From the NCBI GenBank assembly GCA_024398135.1, contig CP073750.1, positions 930,001 to 994,000 on the forward strand: a stretch of DNA of 64,000 nucleotides, read 5' to 3'. This DNA comes from a bacterium SCSIO 12643. Lineage in GTDB: Bacteria; Bacteroidota; Bacteroidia; Flavobacteriales_G; Salibacteraceae. The translations under genes were made by a program, and so were the position numbers. Of the stretch, positions 27,765-36,245 are shown piece after piece; within the stretch, counting starts at the first letter, position 1, and the number at the start of each line of letters is the position of its first letter. Under the pieces are notes generated by a model. The model searched no databases. It worked only from the letters and a program-made list of their open reading frames with translations, and was not told the origin of the DNA.

Positions 27765-28982
27765 TTATCGCTTCAAGACTTTTTTCACTGATTTAACTAA
27801 AGCTTTAACCACAAATTCAATTTGTTCGTCAGTCAAATCATAAAAAATAGGCAAACTAATTTCTTGAGTGTAATTCTCAAATGCCACAGGATAATCCAGC
27901 ATTTTGTATCCTCTATGCTTATAGAATGAAAGCATTGGCAATGGTTGATAATGTACATTTACAGAAACATCCAGATTTGAAATCTCAAAAATGATTAAGT
28001 TTCTTTGTTGTTCCGTAATATCTTTTATTCTAAGCAAGTATAAATGACAGTTTGATTCTTTCTCATTATCCAAATATGTAGGCGTCCATGCCCATTCATA
28101 TTTGGACAGAAGTTGGTTGTATTTTTCAAAGATGTGTTTACGTTTAACCAAAGTATCATCTTTATATCTCTCCAACTCCACCAGGCCTATAGAAGCTAAA
28201 ATATCGGTCATATTGTATTTATACCCAGCTTCAACCACATCATATCTCCATCCTCCCTTCTGAACCTTTGCAAAAGCATCTTTGGTTTGTCCATGAAGAG
28301 ATTTTACATTCAAATCGTTATACATCCTTTGAGGATCAAATCTCTTTGGCAACATTAAAGAAATAGCGCCACCTTCTGCTGTGGTAAGGTTCTTTACAGC
28401 ATGGAAAGAAAATGCTGTAGCATCAGCACAAGTCCCCGAGTTTTTACCCTTATAGATGGAACCTATAGAATGCGCTCCATCAGCCAAAATCATAATTCTT
28501 CCCAATAGTTCCTGAACCTCAGTATTGGGCGTGAATTTTGATCTGATTTTATCTTGTTTGATCACCTCATGTAATTCATCATAATCACACGGCCATCCCC
28601 CTATATCCACAGGAATAATCACTTTGGTTTTCTCAGTAATTAACGCTCCAACTTTAGACACATCCATATTAAAATCGTCACGTTTTACATCGCACATCAC
28701 AGGTGTTGCTCCACTATGAATCACAGCATTAGCTGTGGCCGTATACGTATATGCCGGAATAATCACCTCATCACCTGGCCCGACACCAAACCAACTTAAC
28801 ATGAGTTCCATTCCTGCAGTACCACTATTCAAGCATACCGTAGCATTTGCCCCGGTAAACTCCGTTATTCGCTTTTCAAATAATTTGGTTTTTGGACCTG
28901 TCGTGATCCATCCCGAGCGTAAAGCATCTACTACTTCAAGGATAATTTTTTCATCAATTCTTGGTGGAGAAAATGGAATCAT
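27765..28982 (-). CDS. DegT/DnrJ/EryC1/StrS family sugar aminotransferase
   Basis: PLP-dependent aminotransferase acting on a keto nucleotide sugar. The PLP lysine is in TAFSFHAVKNLTTAEGGAI; other family motifs are LNSGTAGMELMLSWFG and ADGAHSIGSIYKG. The 405-residue length is slightly long for the family. It lies directly before the priming transferase, as PglE-like enzymes lie with PglC, so a 4-amino sugar for the first residue is plausible. A matching 4,6-dehydratase is not adjacent on this strand. A -7 box lies upstream. Confidence 0.88.
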   Translation of the reverse strand: MIPFSPPRIDEKIILEVVDALRSGWITTGPKTKLFEKRITEFTGANATVCLNSGTAGMELMLSWFGVGPGDEVIIPAYTYTATANAVIHSGATPVMCDVKRDDFNMDVSKVGALITEKTKVIIPVDIGGWPCDYDELHEVIKQDKIRSKFTPNTEVQELLGRIMILADGAHSIGSIYKGKNSGTCADATAFSFHAVKNLTTAEGGAISLMLPKRFDPQRMYNDLNVKSLHGQTKDAFAKVQKGGWRYDVVEAGYKYNMTDILASIGLVELERYKDDTLVKRKHIFEKYNQLLSKYEWAWTPTYLDNEKESNCHLYLLRIKDITEQQRNLIIFEISNLDVSVNVHYQPLPMLSFYKHRGYKMLDYPVAFENYTQEISLPIFYDLTDEQIEFVVKALVKSVKKVLKR

Positions 28983-29001
28983 ATTCTTTTTAAATAAAAC
29001 G

Positions 29002-29009
29002 CAAAAGTA
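29002..29009 (-). promoter_or_regulatory. -7 promoter box of the aminotransferase/priming transferase pair
   Basis: Minus-strand TACTTTTG matches TAnnTTTG, 19 bases before the ATG at 28982. The box lies downstream of the polymerase stop, so the pair may have its own promoter. Confidence 0.5.
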
Positions 29010-29028
29010 AACAAATTAAAGGGCTTAT

Positions 29029-30222
29029 TTAATTCTCATAAGTAAAGAACACAATAGAGTTCATCACCGCATAGTAAACAACCCCAGCCTGTGTATTCAA
29101 GACCGATTCAGTTAAAAAATTGATCAATAGAATCAATAAAAAAAGTGGAAAAAACAGTTTCCCTTTTTTTACCGAAAACCACAGCGGTATAAATAACGAA
29201 ATTAACAAAGCAAAAGTTCCCAATAGCCCTAAACCCACTTGAGTCTGAATGAATTGATTATGCGCATTTAGATTATCTCTCACAGCTCTAACGAGTCTAT
29301 CCTGGGAAAACCTTTTCCTTAACTCCCAATTTACATCACCAGTCCCTACTCCTAACAATAAGTTTTCCTTTATTAAAGGAATTGAAGATTTCCACATAGA
29401 CATCCTTACTCCTGAACTTGACTTTGAACTCACCACATCTACTTTTCGGAATGAATTGGTATATTTCGTAATTGGATAGATAACTGCCATAAGAAGCAAT
29501 AGGGTTGCAAATAACGAATACAACATTTTTTTCCATTTTAACTCCGGAAAGAATATATACACAAACGCATATAACAAAAGCAACACCAGAGTTAACATAC
29601 CTGTACGGGATGAAAGCTGATAAACACCAATCATTAAAAAGCCAAGGAGAGCAAAATGCCTAAACTGCGGTCTATTTCTTGAATGGAAGATTAAAACTAA
29701 TAAACTAGCAATAGCAAAATTCACATACATCGAAAAATAAGATGGATGATGGAATAACGATAGTAATGTGTAGAAAAAGACGTCCGGATTGCCAGTATCA
29801 GTAAAATTAAATCCTGCTATAATGAACTGTATCACCAATGACAATGTAACTCCCCATATAAATGTTTTGAGCAATCCGTACACAGAGAACCTATTAATAA
29901 TATTTGAAGTCAGGAAAAGCAACGGAACGAATAGCATGGACATCTTTACCTCCAAATCAAATAACCCTTCAGGAATATCTATGGTATAAAGCATTCCCAT
30001 CAAAGTCACCACATAGAACAACGTAAAAGAAAAAATATAGAGTTTTCTTTTCTTGAATAGTCTTTGTCTTTCAGAAAACGGAACTGAGAATAAATTCAAC
30101 ACCAGAAATATCACTAAAGTTACTGGTATAAGTCTTTCCTGAAATGAAATCAAAAAAACCAAAACATGTAATACATAAAGATTGAGTTTTTCCAACGATA
30201 TATCTCGAAATAAACTGGTCAC
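29029..30222 (-). CDS. O-antigen ligase/polymerase-like membrane protein
   Basis: A 397-residue inner-membrane protein with about ten to twelve hydrophobic helices and a larger loop near residues 260-310 containing the family pattern (LLGVGTGDVNWELRKRF, then NAHNQFIQTQVGLGLLG). This is the Wzy_C signature shared by WaaL ligases and some Wzy polymerases; the two functions cannot be separated by sequence alone. It starts with GTG and lies 10 bases after the GT2 gene, in the leftward half of the polysaccharide locus. A second such protein is encoded at 32149-33324. Confidence 0.85.
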   Translation of the reverse strand: MTSLFRDISLEKLNLYVLHVLVFLISFQERLIPVTLVIFLVLNLFSVPFSERQRLFKKRKLYIFSFTLFYVVTLMGMLYTIDIPEGLFDLEVKMSMLFVPLLFLTSNIINRFSVYGLLKTFIWGVTLSLVIQFIIAGFNFTDTGNPDVFFYTLLSLFHHPSYFSMYVNFAIASLLVLIFHSRNRPQFRHFALLGFLMIGVYQLSSRTGMLTLVLLLLYAFVYIFFPELKWKKMLYSLFATLLLLMAVIYPITKYTNSFRKVDVVSSKSSSGVRMSMWKSSIPLIKENLLLGVGTGDVNWELRKRFSQDRLVRAVRDNLNAHNQFIQTQVGLGLLGTFALLISLFIPLWFSVKKGKLFFPLFLLILLINFLTESVLNTQAGVVYYAVMNSIVFFTYEN

Positions 30223-30232
30223 TTCATTCTTT

Positions 30233-31264
30233 TTATCTGGAAGTTGAAAAATTCACACCACCAGGTTTAACGTTAAAGAAATACAATTGAACAAAGCCCT
30301 TTAAATATCCCCATCCATAACTGAGATGAATCAACGGAAAAATCATAGGCATGACTACAGCCAATATCAATCGCTTATTTTGCGTAGCCACCTTTATACT
30401 CACTAAAAAGGTCAGCAAAACATAGAATGCAAGTAACCCTGCCCACAAACCTGTAAAAAGAACAGGCAAGAATGGAAGTATTAACACACTCATCAAAAAC
30501 ATTACGAATATTGGAGGCACAAATTGCCTTACTGTTGCTGGATCCCCTAATTTCGAGTTCACCAAAGGTTTAAATAATCCATACTGGTAAAACATCTTCA
30601 TCATTGTTGACACGGTAGCTCTGGCATAATAAACAATCTCAACATCTGGAATCAAATATATCTTTCCTCCATTTTTTATGATCCTACCATTAAACTCATC
30701 ATCCTGATTTCGGATTAGGTCTGTATCAAATAAACCGATCTTATCAAAAACTGATCTCGGAAAACAACCAAATGGAACGGTATCTACAGATTTAATCTCA
30801 TCATTCTCTAATCTATAATTGGCGTCTCCAATTCCTAATGGATGAGATGTTGCCAATGCAATTGCAGTAGCTACAGCTCCATCATTAGCCGGAGTTGTTT
30901 TCCATACACCTCCAACATTATCCGCTCCCAATCGTTCTAATTCTTCGACTAATCTAGAAACATAATTTGAAGGATATTTAGAATGGGCATCCAACCTTAT
31001 GATTACATCACCCTTCGCTATCTTCAATGCATAATTTAGCGCATATGGCACTACACGCTCAGGGTTATTAATCAATTTAACATTCGAATGATTTAAGATA
31101 TATTCCTTTATTAATTCCTTTGTTCTATCGTCACTCTCACCATCGGCAATAACAATCTCTAATGAATCTAGAGGGTAATCTTGTTTCATTATAGAATCCA
31201 AGGTATTTATAATAAAACCCTCTTCATTTCTAGTAGGAATAATAATCGAAACGCTCGTTGCCAT
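30233..31264 (-). CDS. Family 2 glycosyltransferase, ExoA-like, membrane-anchored
   Basis: A 343-residue GT-A fold glycosyltransferase. N-terminal SVSIIIPTRNEEGFI, the IVIADGESDDRT nucleotide-sugar site, RLDAHSKYP with the DxH-type metal motif, then an acceptor segment (IRNQDDEFNGRI) and two to three C-terminal helices that anchor it in the inner membrane. The layout is that of ExoA-like enzymes for exopolysaccharide. It probably adds a residue to the lipid-linked oligosaccharide on the cytoplasmic face. It leads a two-gene group with the ligase/polymerase. Confidence 0.9.
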   Translation of the reverse strand: MATSVSIIIPTRNEEGFIINTLDSIMKQDYPLDSLEIVIADGESDDRTKELIKEYILNHSNVKLINNPERVVPYALNYALKIAKGDVIIRLDAHSKYPSNYVSRLVEELERLGADNVGGVWKTTPANDGAVATAIALATSHPLGIGDANYRLENDEIKSVDTVPFGCFPRSVFDKIGLFDTDLIRNQDDEFNGRIIKNGGKIYLIPDVEIVYYARATVSTMMKMFYQYGLFKPLVNSKLGDPATVRQFVPPIFVMFLMSVLILPFLPVLFTGLWAGLLAFYVLLTFLVSIKVATQNKRLILAVVMPMIFPLIHLSYGWGYLKGFVQLYFFNVKPGGVNFSTSR

Positions 31265-31376
31265 TTAAATTGAATAACGACAAAGATTATCAAACAAATC
31301 AATAAATGCACTTAAGGATTATAATTTTATTAACGAATCATTAAATTACATTAATTTGCATCCACAAAATTGACAT

Positions 31377-32213
31377 ATGCATCCATCAGATAATATCGGT
31401 CTAACAGATTTTTTTGTCCTCATCTTTAAGTTTTGCAAGCGTAATCTAGCCCTAATTGTAATTTCTACAGTCATTGGTTTATTATTAGGATATAGCTATA
31501 ATCATTTTTCAAAAAAGTATTATCTCTCGGAAATGGTGGGATATTCCAATTTAGTCGAGAAAAATATTGTTTTAGAAATTCTTGCGCCTCTTAACAAATT
31601 TGCAGAAGAAAAAAACTTCTCTGAACTTTCAAAGAATCTAAACATTTCTGAAGAAACTGCGGCTGCAATTCGTAGTATTGACTTTGCTACTTCAAAACAT
31701 AACAAAACATCAAACAATCCTAAATTAACAGACCAGAAGCTTGGAGAGCTTATCCTCACTACATTAACGGTTTACAACCAAGATAAACTTCCAGAAATCG
31801 AAAAAGGTATTGTCAATTTTCTAGAAAATAATTCTTATTTAAAAGAAAAAACAAACACTGAGAAAGCTAAAACAACAAAACTGATTCAAAATATTGCCGA
31901 AAAAATTGAAAGTTTTGATTCTATTTATAATCATCCCAATCAAATTTCAAAAGGATCGGGTAGCCCAACTATTAATGTTACTTCATCTCAGAGTCCAACA
32001 GACTTTGTTGAATCTTATGAATATTTGGAAGATTTAAAAAACAAAGCAGAACACATTCGCTCTTTTCAAGTAGTCTCTCATTTTTATTATTTATCAAAAC
32101 CTGATAACAAACAGCTACTTATTATCTCTGGACTCGGGGTCGTTTTCTTTATTTCCAGCCTTCTTCTGGCTTTGTTGAAAGAAATTGCGGTTCTTTCAAA
32201 AAAAGAAGGTTAG
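31377..32213 (+). CDS. Wzz-like chain-length regulator protein
   Basis: A 278-residue protein with the topology of Wzz/PCP proteins: one transmembrane helix near each end (about 24-44 and 246-268) enclosing a periplasmic helical domain. The N-terminal helix is preceded by a short cytoplasmic segment (DNIGLTDFFVLIFKF). Sequence similarity to classical Wzz is slight and no kinase domain is attached, so the assignment rests on topology and on its position between polymerase and glycosyltransferase genes. It runs opposite to both neighbours and its last 65 bases overlap the convergent polymerase-like gene. Confidence 0.7.
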   Translation: MHPSDNIGLTDFFVLIFKFCKRNLALIVISTVIGLLLGYSYNHFSKKYYLSEMVGYSNLVEKNIVLEILAPLNKFAEEKNFSELSKNLNISEETAAAIRSIDFATSKHNKTSNNPKLTDQKLGELILTTLTVYNQDKLPEIEKGIVNFLENNSYLKEKTNTEKAKTTKLIQNIAEKIESFDSIYNHPNQISKGSGSPTINVTSSQSPTDFVESYEYLEDLKNKAEHIRSFQVVSHFYYLSKPDNKQLLIISGLGVVFFISSLLLALLKEIAVLSKKEG

Positions 32214-33324
32214 TTTTTTCCTTTTGATTCTTATGATAAGAATCAAATAAAATCACCCAAAGAACAATATCAACAATAGATACACCCCAAAAAAAAGCAT
32301 ACTGTGTCAAACCAAATATCAAAATGGGTAATATGTACAACCCGTTAGACCATCTTACATTCCTGTAGATAAAAGCAAAATATAACGCACTTATAAATAT
32401 CCCGTTAGTTGCAATCAACTCTAAATAAGAATTATGCGCATGATAACTATCTAACCAAAGTTTAATTGAGTTATTCCCAAATAACAGATGTTCCTTTATA
32501 AATTCAAAAAAATCTAGCCAAATGTATTCTCGTCCGGTCAACTCAACCGTCCCCTGATTACGTGTAAATTGATTTAAAATACTCTCTCCCTTCAACACTA
32601 AACCAACTACTACTCCCACTATCACTACAACCGTTCCTATGGTTCCTTTTATCGCATTATCGACCGTGTATCTCATTTTCATGAAATGAGAAGCATTTCT
32701 TAACACCCAATATACACCTAAAGACATTATCACAGATCTATTAAATGTTATCAATATGGCAACTCCTATTAGAATTTTAACCAAAGCAAAAAACCATTCC
32801 TTAAGCCTGAAATAATCTATGAACAACCAGGCAATCAGAAGCTTCGAAGCTATAAGGCTAGAACTTTCACTAAGACCTAAAGGTCTTTGAAAATAAGCCA
32901 ATTCCCCTCCGTTGAAAACCATGTAACCTGGCAAGCTTCTGTCAAATGTAGATATACCTGCTACTCGTTCAAGAATTACAACAATAGCCTCAACAGCTAT
33001 TAATGACACCAGCACCCTCGCGTCATTCCTCTTAAATGAAACAGCAATCACATAAGTGGGTATCAATAAGATAAAATAAGGGAAAACATCCTTCATTGAG
33101 GTTGTTGCATCCCAATGTATTAATCTATTAATTGTACTAAAAAAAATAATTAATAGAACCAGCAGAAAATTCCAATTAATCAGGTGCTTTGGGTTTAAAT
33201 AAAATGATGAGAAATCCTCAAGGAATCCATGTCTATTCTTTGCTAAAGCATAAAAGAATGCCACAAGAAAAAAAAACTGAGGCACATAAGCTGTTGTAGG
33301 CAAATATGTAAGTAAACCCATCAT
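32149..33324 (-). CDS. Second O-antigen polymerase/ligase-like membrane protein
   Basis: A 391-residue polytopic inner-membrane protein with about ten helices. The large periplasmic loop with LTGREYIWLDFFEFIKEH, NNSIKLWLDSYHAHNSYLELIA is a Wzy/WaaL-type signature with the conserved histidine pair. It is likely the Wzy polymerase of the locus, or a second ligase. The C-terminal 20 or so residues (beyond LFDSYHKNQ) lie in a 65-base overlap with the Wzz-like gene and look less conserved. A divergent promoter pair separates it from gmd. Confidence 0.82.
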   Translation of the reverse strand: MMGLLTYLPTTAYVPQFFFLVAFFYALAKNRHGFLEDFSSFYLNPKHLINWNFLLVLLIIFFSTINRLIHWDATTSMKDVFPYFILLIPTYVIAVSFKRNDARVLVSLIAVEAIVVILERVAGISTFDRSLPGYMVFNGGELAYFQRPLGLSESSSLIASKLLIAWLFIDYFRLKEWFFALVKILIGVAILITFNRSVIMSLGVYWVLRNASHFMKMRYTVDNAIKGTIGTVVVIVGVVVGLVLKGESILNQFTRNQGTVELTGREYIWLDFFEFIKEHLLFGNNSIKLWLDSYHAHNSYLELIATNGIFISALYFAFIYRNVRWSNGLYILPILIFGLTQYAFFWGVSIVDIVLWVILFDSYHKNQKEKTNLLFLKEPQFLSTKPEEGWK

Positions 33325-33358
33325 TTATAAATGCGAATGTATACTTTAATCACTACTG

Positions 33359-33366
33359 CAAAAATA
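33359..33366 (-). promoter_or_regulatory. -7 promoter box of the leftward polymerase gene
   Basis: Minus-strand TATTTTTG matches TAnnTTTG, 34 bases before the ATG at 33324. It is paired with a plus-strand box at 33428. Confidence 0.5.
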
Positions 33367-33427
33367 AATCCCCACAATACGGTTCATATTTTTCATATTT
33401 CAGAATCTATAGGGTAAATGTAAAGTA

Positions 33428-33435
33428 TATCTTTG
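33428..33435 (+). promoter_or_regulatory. -7 promoter box of the gmd operon
   Basis: TATCTTTG matches TAnnTTTG. It implies a leader of about 100 bases before gmd; that leader is AT-rich with no structure I can recognise. It is the only candidate start for the thirteen-gene rightward operon. Confidence 0.5.
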
Positions 33436-33540
33436 CCGTTTGGATTTTTATCTACCAATTTAATTTTGATTATTGAAAAAACCTACAAGTTCTTCTACGT
33501 AGATTTAAATCTGAATTATTTATAAGTGCATAAAATTAGG

Positions 33541-34575
33541 ATGAAAAAAGCATTAATTACAGGAATAAGTGGTCAGGATGGATCATATTTGGCGGAATTT
33601 CTTTTAGATAAAGGATATGAGGTTCATGGTATTATCAGAAGATCTAGTTTAGAAACAAGAACAAGAATAGATCATATATACGAAGATCCGCATAACAAAG
33701 ATGTTAGATTATTCTTGCATTTTGGAGATATTACAGACACTTCCTGCGTTTCTAGCTTAATTAAAAGTATTGAACCTGATGAGGTTTACAATCTTGCAGC
33801 ACAAAGCCATGTCCGAGTATCCTTTGAAATTCCTGAGTACACAGAAAATGTGGATGCCGCAGGAAGTTTAAGAATTCTAGAGGCTATTAGAATTCACGGG
33901 TTAGAAAAAAAGACCCGTTTCTATCAAGCCTCTACCAGTGAACTCTTTGGAAAAGTTCAGGAAGTTCCTCAATCGGAAAAAACACCTTTTTATCCAAGAT
34001 CTCCTTACGCAGCTGCTAAAATTTACTCCTATTGGATCACAGTAAATTATAGAGAGGCTTACGATATTTTTGCGGTGAATGGAATTCTTTTTAATCATGA
34101 ATCTCCCAGAAGAGGAGATAGTTTTGTAACAAAAAAGATTGTTAACTCCGTTGCCGATATCTATCATGGAAAATTAGAAAAAATGTACCTGGGAAATCTT
34201 GAATCTCAAAGGGATTGGGGATATGCTCCGGATTATGTTGAAGGAATGTGGATGATGCTACAAGCTGAGAAACCACAAGATTTGGTATTAGCTACTGGAG
34301 AAACAAATTCTGTAAGAGCATTTGTTGAAGCTGCATTCCAACATGTTGGAATAGAAATTGAATGGCAAGGCTCAGGAGTTGATGAAATTGGTATCAACAA
34401 ACAAAACGGACAAACTATTATCGCTATTGACCCATGGTATTATAGACCTACGGAGGTGGATTTACTTATTGGAGATCCAAGCAAAGCCAAAGAAACAATT
34501 GGATGGGAAGCAAAAGTTAAGTATAAAGAGCTCGTAAAAATCATGATGGATGATGCTCTAAAAACCAGAGCATAA
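33541..34575 (+). CDS. gmd: GDP-mannose 4,6-dehydratase
   Basis: Extended SDR that turns GDP-mannose into GDP-4-keto-6-deoxymannose, precursor of fucose, rhamnose and perosamine. Motifs: NAD-binding [30 protein letters not shown], the catalytic T-E/YxxxK region ([26 protein letters not shown]), [15 protein letters not shown] and [14 protein letters not shown], all typical of Gmd. The ATG at 33541 is preferred to a GTG five codons earlier. It opens the rightward operon; the perosamine-synthase-like aminotransferase four genes on would use its product. Confidence 0.94.
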   Translation: MKKALITGISGQDGSYLAEFLLDKGYEVHGIIRRSSLETRTRIDHIYEDPHNKDVRLFLHFGDITDTSCVSSLIKSIEPDEVYNLAAQSHVRVSFEIPEYTENVDAAGSLRILEAIRIHGLEKKTRFYQASTSELFGKVQEVPQSEKTPFYPRSPYAAAKIYSYWITVNYREAYDIFAVNGILFNHESPRRGDSFVTKKIVNSVADIYHGKLEKMYLGNLESQRDWGYAPDYVEGMWMMLQAEKPQDLVLATGETNSVRAFVEAAFQHVGIEIEWQGSGVDEIGINKQNGQTIIAIDPWYYRPTEVDLLIGDPSKAKETIGWEAKVKYKELVKIMMDDALKTRA

Positions 34576-34588
34576 ACGAACTATTGTA

Positions 34589-35635
34589 ATGAATTTCAAT
34601 CGTCAAATATTCGTACAAAATACTGAAATTTCGGATACGAGTCGTGCATTTATTATTGCTGAAGCAGGTGTAAATCATAATGGAGATATGTCTATTGCAA
34701 AGCAATTAATTGACGTTGCTGTAGAAGCAGGTGTAGATGCCGTTAAATTTCAGATGTTTAAAACTGAGAATCTAATTTTAGAAGAAGTAGAAAAAGCTCC
34801 TTATCAAAAGAATACCACAGATGCTCAGGAATCTCAATTCGACATGTTAAAGAAATTGGAAGTTACCAATTCTCAAAATCAAGAACTTATTGATTACTGT
34901 AATGAGAAAAATATCATTTTTCTCTCAACTCCATTTGACGAAGAAAGTATTGAGGACCTTGTCCAATTAAACCTACCTGCTTATAAAATTGCCTCAACAG
35001 ACACCACCAATTTACCATTTCTTAGAAAAATCGCTCAAACCGGAAAACCTCTTTTTCTCTCAACCGGGATGTCTTATATGGCAGAGGTTGAAATGGCATT
35101 AAGCGAAATTTATAAATATAACAAGCAGGTAGTCTTACTGCAATGTACCGCTAATTATCCAATTGAAGATTCGGAAGCCAATCTAAGCGTGATCAAAACA
35201 TATCAAGATAATTTTGATGTTTTGGTAGGTTATTCCGATCATTCTGTTGGACTTGGAGCTTCAGTATATGCGATTCCTATGGGCGCTAAAGTAGTAGAAA
35301 AACATTTTACTTTAAGTACTGAGGATGAAGGCCCTGATCATCTTGCTTCTTTAAATCCGCAACAGCTTAAAGAATATGTCTTGGCAATTCGTCAGGCTGA
35401 AAAGTACATGGGGACACCTATCAAAGTCCCATCATTTGCCGAACAAAAAACCAGAAGCTCTTTACAAAAATGTTTAGTTGCTAAAGAAGATATTCGAGAA
35501 GGAGAGTTATTTACATTAGATAATATTATTGCTAAGCGTACTGGTGGCAAAGGCATTTCCCCCATATATTACTCTAATTTCATTGGGCAAAGAGCTTCAA
35601 AATCATATAGAAAAAACGAAATTTTGAATGAATAA
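34589..35635 (+). CDS. neuB: Nonulosonic acid synthase (NeuB/LegI-like)
   Basis: Condenses a six-carbon N-acyl sugar with phosphoenolpyruvate to a nine-carbon nonulosonic acid. The TIM barrel (FIIAEAGVNHNGD, AVKFQMFKTENLI, LSTGMSYMAEVE, LLQCTANYP, VGYSDHSVGLGA, VVEKHFTL) is followed by a C-terminal SAF antifreeze-like domain (REGELFTLDNIIAKRTGGKGI). The NTTDAQESQFDMLKKLE stretch is more like legionaminic than neuraminic acid synthases, but the substrate cannot be fixed. It overlaps the next gene by 8 bases. Confidence 0.92.
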   Translation: MNFNRQIFVQNTEISDTSRAFIIAEAGVNHNGDMSIAKQLIDVAVEAGVDAVKFQMFKTENLILEEVEKAPYQKNTTDAQESQFDMLKKLEVTNSQNQELIDYCNEKNIIFLSTPFDEESIEDLVQLNLPAYKIASTDTTNLPFLRKIAQTGKPLFLSTGMSYMAEVEMALSEIYKYNKQVVLLQCTANYPIEDSEANLSVIKTYQDNFDVLVGYSDHSVGLGASVYAIPMGAKVVEKHFTLSTEDEGPDHLASLNPQQLKEYVLAIRQAEKYMGTPIKVPSFAEQKTRSSLQKCLVAKEDIREGELFTLDNIIAKRTGGKGISPIYYSNFIGQRASKSYRKNEILNE

Positions 35636-36245
35636 AGAACAAGTCATCCTTATAGGTGCTGGTGGCCATACAAGGTCGTTAATCACAATAATCAATTACG
35701 ATAAATATGATATTGTAGGCATTTATGACGATTCTTTTTCTCCTAATCGAAATGAATATATAGGATCAGTTCCTGTAGTAGGTAAGCTTGACGATATTCC
35801 TATAGGGAATCATCTAATAATTGCAGCGGGAAATCTTGCCACAAAAAAAAAATATACTGAGATGTTTAAGGAACATCTCGTAGATTACAACTTTTCTCAT
35901 TCTACTACAATCATAGAACAAGAAGTTAGTTTGGGTACGCGAAATCAATTCTTTGCAGGAGTTATTGTCAATGCATTTACTAAAATTGGAAACGATAATA
36001 TCGTTAACTCCGGTGCAATTATTGAGCATGAAGCGAAAATTGGAAATAATAACCATATTTCCGTTGGAGCAGTATTATGTGGAAGGGCTAAAATTGGCAA
36101 CAACTGTTTTATTGGAGCATCAGCTGTCATTATTGATGGCATAGAATTAGGAGATCAAATCACAATTGGAGCAAATTCAGTAGTGATAAATGATATTACG
36201 GAACCTGGGACGTATGTTGGAAATCCCGCAAAAAAAATCAAATGA
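35628..36245 (+). CDS. NeuD/PglD-like sugar O- or N-acetyltransferase
   Basis: A 205-residue protein with an N-terminal Rossmann-like PglD domain (VILIGAGGHTRSLI) and a C-terminal left-handed beta-helix of hexapeptide repeats (IGNDNIVNSGAIIEHEAKIGNNNHIS and on to VGNPAKKI). The NeuD/PglD group acetylates amino sugars or sialic acids with acetyl-CoA; the catalytic His is in the IIEHEAKI turn. Position next to neuB indicates acetylation of the nonulosonic acid or of its amino-sugar precursor. Its start overlaps the neuB end and its stop overlaps the next start (ATGA). Confidence 0.88.
   Translation: MNKEQVILIGAGGHTRSLITIINYDKYDIVGIYDDSFSPNRNEYIGSVPVVGKLDDIPIGNHLIIAAGNLATKKKYTEMFKEHLVDYNFSHSTTIIEQEVSLGTRNQFFAGVIVNAFTKIGNDNIVNSGAIIEHEAKIGNNNHISVGAVLCGRAKIGNNCFIGASAVIIDGIELGDQITIGANSVVINDITEPGTYVGNPAKKIK

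Noticed and set aside
33436-33540. gmd leader as riboswitch or antitermination leader
   Set aside because: AT-rich, no stable paired arms or recognisable aptamer; UpxY-like regulator gene absent.
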